From NCBI GenBank assembly GCA_017464285.1, contig JAFUDT010000004.1:62001-126000 (forward strand): a DNA stretch of 64,000 nucleotides, written 5' to 3'. A model generated the notes under the pieces. It did no database searches. It saw only the letters and a program-made list of their open reading frames with translations, and had not been told where the DNA came from. This stretch comes from Bacteroidales bacterium (GTDB taxonomy: Bacteria; Bacteroidota; Bacteroidia; Bacteroidales; UBA1402). The position numbers and the translations under genes were made by a program. How positions within the stretch are numbered: position 1 is the stretch's first letter; the number at the start of each line of letters is the position of its first letter. Positions 7,804 to 14,245 of this stretch are shown here, in pieces.

Positions 7804-9894
7804 TTACTTGATTCCATTGTGTCTGAGCATGGCGTCGATGGTGGCCGGCCGACCTCGGTAGGCTTCGTAGAGCTGGGCGGCAGGACGGGTGTTGCCCTTG
7901 GAGAGAATGTTCTCCCGGAAAGAATCGGCCCGCTCCCGGTCGAAGACGGCACGCCCGGTGTAGTAGTCATAGGCATCGAAGGCCAGTATTTCCGACCATT
8001 TGTAGCAGTAGTAGCCGGCCGCATAGCCGCCGCTGAACAGATGGGTGAAAGTCGGGCTCATACAGCAGGAATGAGGCATAGGCAGCAGATCGACCGATTT
8101 CCATGCCTCGCGTTCGAAGGCGGCCACGTCTCCGCGCAGCGGTTCGCGGATGGTGTGGAAAGCCATGTCCAGATAGCCGAATGAGAGTTGGCGGCAGCAG
8201 TCGCGTCCCACGTTGAAATTGCCGGCTTCCCGGACTTTCCGGATAAGTTCCATCGGAATAGGTTCGCCCGTCTGATAATGGACGGCGACACTGTCGAGGA
8301 ATTCTTTCTCGTAGGCCCAGTTCTCCATAATCTGTGAGGGCATCTCGACAAAGTCCCGATCGACATTGGTGCCGGCCAGCGAGGCGTAGGTCACGTCCGA
8401 GAGCATGCCATGCAGTCCGTGCCCGAATTCGTGCAGCAGGGTGGTCACTTCGTCGAAGGTCAGCAGCGAGGGTTTCTCGGCGGTGGGCAGGCTGAAGTTC
8501 ATCGACAGGGTGACGAAAGGATACTCCCGCCGGCCGTTCACGTTGCTCTGGGCCTTGATGTCGTTCATCCAGGCACCGGCACGCTTGCTCTCCCTGGGGA
8601 AGAAATCGGTGTAGATCACGGCCAGGAAGCTGCCGTCCTTGTCAAAGACCTCGTAGGCATCCACCTCCTTGTTCCAGACCTCGATGTCGGTATTCTTCTG
8701 GAAAGTGATGCCGTAGAGCTTGGTGGCCAGTGAAAACACTCCCTTCTTGACACGTTCCAGTTCGAAGTAGGGTTTGAGCATTTCATCGTCCAGGTCGAAG
8801 AGCTTGTTTTTCAGTTTGTTAGAATAATAGCTCCAGTCCCAGGGCTCCAGACGGAAGCCGGGAGATTCGCTCTCGTCGATGAAAGCCTGCATGGCCTGGT
8901 GTTCCTTCCTGGCCACCGGCAGATAGGCGTCCCTGAGCTCGTCGAGCATCCGATAGACGTTTTCGCTGCTGCCGGCCATCTTGCGGCGAAGGGCGTAGGA
9001 CGCGTAGTCGGGATAGCCGAAGAGCTGGCCGATTTCCATACGGGTGTTGACAATGTCCCGGATGTTCTGCAGATTGTCAAACTCGCCGCCCACAGCACGC
9101 TGGTTGTAGGCCAGATAGAAGCTTTCCCTGACATCGCGGCGGTCGGCATATTTCATGATGGCGCCGTAGCTGGGGGCCGTCAGGTCGAACAGCCAGCCTT
9201 CCTTGCCCTGGCGGCGGGCTTTCTCGGCGGCGATGGAGAGTTCGTCCTGGGGCAATCCGGAGAGTTCCTCCCTGTCGGTGAACAGGCGGCTGAAGGCGTG
9301 GGTGGCCTTGAGGCTGTTCTGGCCGAAAGCCATGGTCAGGCTGTCGAGCCGGGTGCTCAGGCTACGGTGTTTCTCGCGGTCGGCTCCTTTCAGGGTAGCT
9401 CCCCTTTCGAGAAAATCCTCGTAGGTCTCTTCTGTCAGGCGCAGCTGTTCGGGACTCAGGCCAAGCTTGTGACGTCGCTCATAAACTTGCCTGATCCGGT
9501 CAAAAAGCGCCTGGTTCAGTGTGATGTTGTTGTAATGTTCCGAGATCATCAGGGTGATTTCTTCTTCGGCCGCCATCAGGGGGCCGTTCAGTTCATTGTT
9601 GGTCAGGGTGCCGAAAACGGCGTCGATACGGCTGATGAGTTTGCCCGAGAGTTCCAGCGCCTCGATGGTGTTGAAAAAATCAGGAGCCTCAGGCTGCTCT
9701 ACGATGGCCTTGATTTCCTTATCGTGCTCAAGGATGGCCTGACGGTAGGCGGGTATCAGGTGGCTGGTCTTTACTTGGGCGAAAGGCGGCGTCTCCCGCC
9801 AGGTCTGATAAGGCTCCAGCAGGGGGTTCTTTTCTGAACAGGCGGTCATGCCTGCAACAAGGATGGACATGAGTAGGACAGGTTTGATTTTCAT
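7804..9894 (-). CDS. dcp: M3 family metallopeptidase, lipoprotein (Dcp-like peptidyl-dipeptidase)
   Basis: A 696-residue zinc peptidase. HEFGHGLHGML, near residue 485, is the HExxH zinc site of the M3 (thimet oligopeptidase/Dcp) family, with the downstream Glu in DFVEMPSQIMENW. Other conserved stretches are SPTFTHLFSGGYAAGYY and FGYPDYASYALRRKMA. The N-terminus (VLLMSILVAGMTACSEK) is a lipoprotein signal with a lipobox ending at Cys, so the enzyme is probably anchored in the periplasm or outer membrane, as in other Bacteroidales. The usual role is cleavage of dipeptides from peptide C-termini. Confidence 0.92.
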   Translation of the reverse strand: MKIKPVLLMSILVAGMTACSEKNPLLEPYQTWRETPPFAQVKTSHLIPAYRQAILEHDKEIKAIVEQPEAPDFFNTIEALELSGKLISRIDAVFGTLTNNELNGPLMAAEEEITLMISEHYNNITLNQALFDRIRQVYERRHKLGLSPEQLRLTEETYEDFLERGATLKGADREKHRSLSTRLDSLTMAFGQNSLKATHAFSRLFTDREELSGLPQDELSIAAEKARRQGKEGWLFDLTAPSYGAIMKYADRRDVRESFYLAYNQRAVGGEFDNLQNIRDIVNTRMEIGQLFGYPDYASYALRRKMAGSSENVYRMLDELRDAYLPVARKEHQAMQAFIDESESPGFRLEPWDWSYYSNKLKNKLFDLDDEMLKPYFELERVKKGVFSLATKLYGITFQKNTDIEVWNKEVDAYEVFDKDGSFLAVIYTDFFPRESKRAGAWMNDIKAQSNVNGRREYPFVTLSMNFSLPTAEKPSLLTFDEVTTLLHEFGHGLHGMLSDVTYASLAGTNVDRDFVEMPSQIMENWAYEKEFLDSVAVHYQTGEPIPMELIRKVREAGNFNVGRDCCRQLSFGYLDMAFHTIREPLRGDVAAFEREAWKSVDLLPMPHSCCMSPTFTHLFSGGYAAGYYCYKWSEILAFDAYDYYTGRAVFDRERADSFRENILSKGNTRPAAQLYEAYRGRPATIDAMLRHNGIK

Positions 9895-9924
9895 TGTGGT
9901 GAAACCGTGGAAAAAATTTTCATG

Positions 9925-9963
9925 CGAAAGTAGTACAAGTTTTTCAATAACTCATTACTTTCG
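9925..9963. promoter_or_regulatory. Divergent -7 elements between dcp and marC
   Basis: TACTTTCG occurs on the minus strand (9925-9932), 31 nt before the dcp start, and on the plus strand (9956-9963), 36 nt before the marC start. Each matches TAnnTTTG in seven of eight positions. Neither has a clear TTTG at the right distance, so these are probable but not strong promoters. Confidence 0.4.
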
Positions 9964-9998
9964 CGCAAAAATCCGAACCCTGAAACAGAAAAGAGAAA

Positions 9999-10580
9999 AT
10001 GGAAATCATCAGTAAGGAAATCATCGGCGCATTCGTCGTTTTGTTCGCTATTTTGGATATTGTCGGCTCCATCCCCATCATCATAGACCTGCAGCGGAAG
10101 ACAGGCAGGATACCGGCCTTGAAGGTGACGCTGATATCTCTGCTCCTGCTCGCCGGCTTCTATTTTGCCGGCGACGGAGTCCTTTCCCTGTTCGGGGTCA
10201 ATATCCAGGCCTTTGCCGTGGCCGGTGCCATTGTCATTTTCGCTGTCGGCCTGGAAATGATTTTCGATATCCATATTTTCAAGTACGACGACAGCCCCCA
10301 GGGCATGTCCACCATCGTACCGCTGGTCTTCCCCCTGATTGTCGGAGCCGGCTCGTTCACCACCCTGCTGGCCCTGAAGGCCGAGTATCAGACCATCAAC
10401 ATCATGATAGCCCTGATCTTGAACATGATTGTCATCTACGTGGTACTCAAGTCGATCGGAGTGATCGAAAGGGTTCTCGGCAGCGGCGGCATCTATATTA
10501 TCCGGAAATTCTTCGGCATCATCCTGCTGGCCATTGCCGTGAAGCTGTTTGTGACCAATATCGGTTCGCTGATAGGCTGA
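9999..10580 (+). CDS. MarC/UPF0056 family membrane protein
   Basis: A 193-residue inner-membrane protein with six hydrophobic segments. The family-typical start is EIIGAFVVLFAILDIVGSIPI, and the second half repeats the pattern (PLVFPLIVGAGSFTTLLAL). MarC proteins have no firmly established function; the early link to multiple antibiotic resistance was not upheld. It is transcribed alone, divergent from dcp and convergent with the DUF721 gene. Confidence 0.88.
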   Translation: MEIISKEIIGAFVVLFAILDIVGSIPIIIDLQRKTGRIPALKVTLISLLLLAGFYFAGDGVLSLFGVNIQAFAVAGAIVIFAVGLEMIFDIHIFKYDDSPQGMSTIVPLVFPLIVGAGSFTTLLALKAEYQTINIMIALILNMIVIYVVLKSIGVIERVLGSGGIYIIRKFFGIILLAIAVKLFVTNIGSLIG

Positions 10581-10594
10581 GAGGGGGCCGAGAC

Positions 10595-10885
10595 TCACCT
10601 CAGGACAATGTCGTGTACGGTCTGTGCGCCGACGGCCTCATTGAGTTTTTCCACCAGCGGCTGGCGGATCATCATCAGTTCGTTGCGGACGATGGCCGAG
10701 CGGACGTGCAGGTAGAGAACCCCGTTTTTGATATAGAGATTTTCCGTCTGGTCGGCCAGGCTCTTGCCCACGACCTCAGGCCAAAGCCTGATGAGCCGGA
10801 CTTCGTTGAGCCGGACATCCAGGTGCTGCGTTTTCAGGACTTGCTGCAGCACTTCGCCCAGAGACTGTGAGTTGCGCCGTTTCAT
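10595..10885 (-). CDS. DUF721/DciA-like protein
   Basis: A 96-residue protein with LGEVLQQVLKTQHLDVRLNEVRLIRLWPEVVGKSLADQTENLYIKN broken across its first half and LYLHVRSAIVRNELMMIRQPLVEKLNE in its second, the pattern of DUF721 proteins. DciA members of this family load or assist the replicative helicase DnaB in bacteria lacking DnaC. Its ATG overlaps the recF stop (ATGA), so it is translationally coupled to recF, which fits a DNA replication or repair role. The family match is good; the helicase-loader role here is inferred. Confidence 0.85.
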   Translation of the reverse strand: MKRRNSQSLGEVLQQVLKTQHLDVRLNEVRLIRLWPEVVGKSLADQTENLYIKNGVLYLHVRSAIVRNELMMIRQPLVEKLNEAVGAQTVHDIVLR

Positions 10886-11991
10886 GCGGGTTCTTGCCAG
10901 GAACTTATTTCACCATTGTCGATTTGGAATATCTTGTAGGGCCGTCCGCAGCGTTCCAGTGTCTGCGACAGGTGCCCGTAGTGCGTGTCGGTGATGAAAA
11001 TCTGGCCGAAGGAGTCCTGCGACACCAGCGAGAGGATGTTCTCGACCCGCTGTTCGTCCAGCTTGTCGAAAATGTCGTCCAGCAGCAGGATGGGGGTATG
11101 CGATCCCTTTTGGCACAGGAAGTCGAACTGTGCCAGCTTCATGGCGATCAGGCAGGTCTTGCTCTGTCCCTGCGAACCGACCTGCTTGACGGGATAGCCG
11201 TCCATGGTGATGTCCAGGTCGTCTTTGTGGATGCCCTTGGTGCTGAAACCCAGCAGCCGGTCCTTTTCCCGGGCGTTTTTGAGCTGAGGCTCCAGCTCCC
11301 CCTGGCTCAGGTGGGAACTGTAGCTGATCCCCACCTGTTCGTTTTGCCGGGAGATATACTGATAATGATGGTTGAATATGGGGATGAAGGCCTCGATGAA
11401 CTGCTGTCTTTTTTGAAAAATCTCTTTACCGTGGTAGTCCATCTGTCCCTCGTAGAGTTCGTAGAGCGAGTCCTCGTAGAGACGGTCCTGGTCCTTGAGC
11501 ATGGCGTTGCGCTGCTGCAGGGCGGCCGTGTAGCCCACCAGGGAACGCATGTACTGCGGATCGTACTGGGAGATGGTCATGTCGATGAAACGCCGCCGCT
11601 CTTCGCTGCCCTCCCGGATGAGCTTTTCGTCGGCGGGCGATATCATGACCAGCGGCAGGCGGCCGATATGCTCCGAGAGGCGGTCGTAGGCTTTCTTGTC
11701 GTGTTTGAACACTTTTTTCTGCCGTCGCTTGATGCCGCAGTAATACTCGTGCTGTTCCTGGTCTTCCCGATAGACCCCTTGCAGTACCAGAAAATCGGCA
11801 TCGTGTGTGATGACCTGCGAATCGAGGACATTGGTGTGGCTCTTGCAGAACGACAGGAAATAAACGGCATCCAAGACATTGGTCTTGCCCTGTCCGTTTT
11901 TCCCGAAAAAGCAGTTCAGACAGGGCGAAAACTCGATGTGAGCCTCCTTTATGTTCTTGAAATGTAGAATGTTCAGCGACTGCAGATACAT
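10882..11991 (-). CDS. recF: DNA replication and repair protein RecF
   Basis: A 369-residue SMC-like ATPase that helps load RecA at gapped DNA. The Walker A motif FFGKNGQGKTNVLDAVY lies near residues 28-44, the signature region is KQVGSQGQSKTCLIAMKLAQ, and Walker B is PILLLDDIFDKLDEQR followed by QIFITDT. The start is taken at 11991 (MYLQSLNILHFKNIKEAHIEF) because the family begins this way; the longer frame upstream reads through a repeat. A repeat-borne promoter lies just upstream. It is translationally coupled to the DUF721 gene. Confidence 0.95.
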   Translation of the reverse strand: MYLQSLNILHFKNIKEAHIEFSPCLNCFFGKNGQGKTNVLDAVYFLSFCKSHTNVLDSQVITHDADFLVLQGVYREDQEQHEYYCGIKRRQKKVFKHDKKAYDRLSEHIGRLPLVMISPADEKLIREGSEERRRFIDMTISQYDPQYMRSLVGYTAALQQRNAMLKDQDRLYEDSLYELYEGQMDYHGKEIFQKRQQFIEAFIPIFNHHYQYISRQNEQVGISYSSHLSQGELEPQLKNAREKDRLLGFSTKGIHKDDLDITMDGYPVKQVGSQGQSKTCLIAMKLAQFDFLCQKGSHTPILLLDDIFDKLDEQRVENILSLVSQDSFGQIFITDTHYGHLSQTLERCGRPYKIFQIDNGEISSWQEPA

Positions 11992-12004
11992 AACCCCAAT
12001 TTGA

Positions 12005-12113
12005 GGCATAAAGGTAGTGCAAACCGAGCCCAATCGCAAAATAAAAATGCGATTGACGGGATTTCCGCCACCGGCGTCCGTCCAAAGCTTGCTTTGGTAA
12101 GGAAGGTAGGCGG
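12005..12113 (+). repeat. Inverted repeat copy A (about 108 bp)
   Basis: This segment is repeated in inverted orientation at 12829-12936 with roughly ten differences. Shared internal features are a GCAAACCGAGCCCAATCGCA block, an 8-bp hairpin (CAATCGCA with TGCGATTG) and a CCAAAGCTTGCTTTGG hairpin. It carries the recF promoter. Confidence 0.9.
12009..12040 (-). promoter_or_regulatory. recF promoter inside inverted repeat copy A
   Basis: On the minus strand TTTG (12037-12040) is followed after 20 nt by TACCTTTA (12009-12016), seven of eight matches to TAnnTTTG. It points at recF, whose ATG is 18 nt downstream of the -7 element. The whole promoter lies in the 108-bp inverted repeat shared with 12829-12936. 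Confidence 0.55.
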
Positions 12114-12130
12114 CCGCAGGCCGAAAACGT

Positions 12131-12193
12131 AGTGCAAACCGAGGGCAAAAGAGGGGCAAATGGAATTTGTTTGCTTAGCCGAGGTGCCGCCTG
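12131..12193 (+). repeat. REP-like palindromic unit
   Basis: It begins AGTGCAAACCGA and ends GCCGAGGTGCCGCCTG, with a variable AT-rich centre between. The same two conserved arms bound the cores of the repeats at 2370-2420 and 2459-2509, where the centre is a different hairpin. The arms, not the loop, are the conserved part. Confidence 0.65.
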
Positions 12194-12223
12194 CCTTTTG
12201 AGGTTGTCCGGAAGCGTTGCAGC

Positions 12224-12391
12224 GTTGCAGTGTTGCAGTTGGATCTCAACAGGTGCATCGCTGTGAAAAAAGAAATTTTATATCTATATATAATACTATT
12301 ATATATAGATATAAGCTATATTTTTAACCGAAAAACAAGTTTCACCCCCCCCAAGGAGAGGGGTGGTCGAAAACAACTGCAACACTGCAAC
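12224..12391. repeat. Nested palindromic element with 18-bp terminal inverted repeats
   Basis: GTTGCAGTGTTGCAGTTG at 12224-12241 is exactly reverse-complementary to 12374-12391. Inside it, 12278-12294 and 12298-12314 form a perfect 17-bp AT-rich hairpin with a 3-nt loop (ACT). A further stem pairs CACCCC (from 12342) with GGGGTG. No coding frame of note lies between. It looks like a small non-autonomous element or a structured RNA/DNA site; its identity is unknown. Confidence 0.75.
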
Positions 12392-12603
12392 AACTGCAAC
12401 ACTCTTTGGGGGTAGTCCCATCACTAAGTGAAAGGATTTATGTATTAGAGAGGAGGGAACTCTATCCGTAATTTATGTTAATTTGAGGAGAAATATCTCC
12501 CGACTGGCAAAACCCGCCGGAATCTTGTTTTTCCTTTGTCCCCGTCAATGATGAAAAACACCACCCTTACATCCGATGTTCCATGAGAAAAGTGATTTCT
12601 GCC

Positions 12604-12757
12604 CGATCTTTCGCGCCGCTCGATGCTCTCGCTGCACTCTTTCTTTGCCGATCTTTCGCGCCGCTCGATGCTCTCGCTACGCTTTTCCCGTGCCGATCTT
12701 TCGCGCCGCTCGATGCTCTCGCTGCACTCTTTCCTTGCCGATCTTTCGCGCCGCTCG
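12604..12757. repeat. 45-bp tandem repeat, about 3.4 units
   Basis: Units begin at 12604, 12649, 12694 and 12739, each with CGATCTTTCGCGCCGCTCG; the last is cut short after 19 bp. The third part of each unit varies slightly. On the minus strand it reads as a 15-residue Arg/Glu/Ser-rich repeat, but no start, signal or downstream domain supports a real protein. Confidence 0.85.
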
Positions 12758-12779
12758 CACTTGCTCGCTGCGCAGAAGA

Positions 12780-12820
12780 CAGCTGGCACCTCGCCAATGC
12801 AAACTGGTCAGTTTGCATTG
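12780..12820 (-). repeat. REP-like unit with 12-bp perfect hairpin
   Basis: CAATGCAAACTG at 12795-12806 pairs perfectly with CAGTTTGCATTG at 12809-12820 over a 2-nt loop. It is followed on the minus strand by GGCGAGGTGCCAGCTG, related to the right arm of the unit at 12131-12193. Confidence 0.65.
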
Positions 12821-12828
12821 CGGTCTTT

Positions 12829-12936
12829 CCGCCCCGCCTTCCTTACCAAAGCAAGCTTTGGACGGATGCCGGTGACGGAAATCCCTTCAATCGCAATTTT
12901 ATTTTGCGATTGGGCTCGGTTTGCATTATCTTTGCC
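12829..12936 (-). repeat. Inverted repeat copy B (about 108 bp)
   Basis: This is the inverted partner of 12005-12113; together they bracket about 720 bp of repeats with no gene. It carries a consensus promoter facing the TPR gene, so the two copies drive transcription outward in opposite directions. Confidence 0.9.
12903..12934 (+). promoter_or_regulatory. Consensus promoter for the TPR gene, inside repeat copy B
   Basis: TTTG (12903-12906), 20 nt, TATCTTTG (12927-12934) is a perfect Bacteroidota promoter. RNA would start near 12941, and the ATG of the TPR gene is at 12983. The leader contains the tandem 14-mer GGATTAAAATAAAA twice. Confidence 0.75.
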
Positions 12937-12982
12937 GGCTGAATGAAAGGGATTAAAATAAAAGGATTAAAATAAAAGTACT

Positions 12983-13687
12983 ATGGCAAATAAGAATGTC
13001 GTCTCCAAGCCGGAGAAGAAGAATGAGGATTTAGGGAACAATGTAAGCGAGGCTCTTTCCCGTTCGGAGCAGTTTATCGAAAAGAACCAGAACACTCTGC
13101 TGATAGCTTTGGCGGCAGTACTGGTGGTCGTTGCAGGTATCGTCCTGTACAACAACAAGGTGGTGGCTCCCCGCAATCAGGCTGCAGCCGAGCAGCTTTT
13201 CCGCGGTGAAAGCTATTTCGCAGCCGATTCCTTCGCTCTGGCTTTGAGCGGTGACGATGTGGATTTCGTCGGTTTCGAGCAGTTTGTCAATGATTACAAG
13301 CACACCAAGTCGGCCAAGCTGGCCAAAGCCTATATCGGCCTGTGTTATATGAATCAGGGCGAATACGATAAAGCTGTCAAGTACCTCAAACAAGTCAAAG
13401 CCAAGGATATCATGGTCTCTCCGGCCCTGGTCGGCGCCGTGGGCGACTGCTATGTCGAAATGGGAGAGACGGCCAAGGCTGTCGGTTATTTCGAGAAAGC
13501 CGCCAAGGTACACAACAATCTGCTGGCCCCGATTTATCTGATGAAGGCCGGTCTGGCCTACGAATCGCTGGGAGACTATGCGGCCGCCCTGAAGGTATAT
13601 CAGACTCTCAAGAAAGAGTATCCGCTGACCCAGGAAGGGACGGAGGTGGACAAGTACATCGAGCGCGCCAAGCTTTTGAAGAAATAA
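12983..13687 (+). CDS. Membrane-anchored tetratricopeptide repeat protein
   Basis: A 234-residue protein: a charged cytoplasmic N-terminus (about 40 residues), one membrane helix (NTLLIALAAVLVVVAGIVLY, about 37-56), then at least three TPR motifs (KLAKAYIGLCYMNQGEYDKA, ALVGAVGDCYVEMGETAKA, IYLMKAGLAYESLGDYAAA). The layout resembles YfgM-type proteins, which join envelope protein biogenesis, but the function here is not established. It is followed after 3 nt by ribH, and a perfect promoter lies upstream. Confidence 0.8.
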   Translation: MANKNVVSKPEKKNEDLGNNVSEALSRSEQFIEKNQNTLLIALAAVLVVVAGIVLYNNKVVAPRNQAAAEQLFRGESYFAADSFALALSGDDVDFVGFEQFVNDYKHTKSAKLAKAYIGLCYMNQGEYDKAVKYLKQVKAKDIMVSPALVGAVGDCYVEMGETAKAVGYFEKAAKVHNNLLAPIYLMKAGLAYESLGDYAAALKVYQTLKKEYPLTQEGTEVDKYIERAKLLKK

Positions 13688-13690
13688 GGG

Positions 13691-14185
13691 ATGGCCACCA
13701 GAAACCTTTCGGAGTTTGACAGCTCCTCTCTGCACGATGTCGCGGCCTTGCGCTTCGACATCGTTGTTTCCAGGTGGAACGAGCAGGTAACCGACAAATT
13801 GTTGGAAGGGGCCGTCGAATGTCTCAAGTCACAGGGCGTTCCCCAGGAGCAGATCAGAGTCTTCCCCGTTCCGGGCAGTTTCGAGCTGGTCTATGCCGCG
13901 GCCCGGCTGATGAAGGGCGGACCCGCTGCCAGGCCGGCCGATGCCATAATCGCGCTGGGCTGTGTGGTGCGGGGCGGAACACCCCATTTCGACTATGTCT
14001 GCCAGGGCGTGACCCGAGGCCTTTCCGAGCTGAATGCTCGGGGCGAGGTGCCGGTCATTTTCGGACTGCTCACCACGGACGACATGCAGCAGTCGCTGGA
14101 CCGCGCCGGCGGTATTTACGGGAACAAGGGGGTGGAAGCGGCCTATACGGCCATGGAAATGGCCCAGTTGAGCCGGCAGCTTTGA
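13691..14185 (+). CDS. ribH: 6,7-dimethyl-8-ribityllumazine synthase
   Basis: A 164-residue lumazine synthase, the penultimate step of riboflavin synthesis, joining the ribityl pyrimidine with dihydroxybutanone phosphate. RFDIVVSRWNEQVTDKLLEGA, VFPVPGSFELVYAA and ALGCVVRGGTPHFDYVCQGVTRGL carry the substrate-binding loops and the catalytic His. The length is normal. Its ATG is 3 nt after the TPR gene stop. It is convergent with dnaX. Confidence 0.95.
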   Translation: MATRNLSEFDSSSLHDVAALRFDIVVSRWNEQVTDKLLEGAVECLKSQGVPQEQIRVFPVPGSFELVYAAARLMKGGPAARPADAIIALGCVVRGGTPHFDYVCQGVTRGLSELNARGEVPVIFGLLTTDDMQQSLDRAGGIYGNKGVEAAYTAMEMAQLSRQL

Positions 14186-14245
14186 GAGAAGGATCTCCCT
14201 TTTCTGACGATTCCTGAATCTTTATCCCAGCCTGTCGTCAATGGC

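Noticed and set aside
12604..12757. CRISPR array
   Set aside because: The units are contiguous 45-bp copies without unique spacers, and no cas genes lie near.
12478..12818. Minus-strand repeat proteins (15-residue Arg/Glu/Ser units)
   Set aside because: The frames come from the 45-bp tandem repeat. No signal, promoter or conserved domain supports them.
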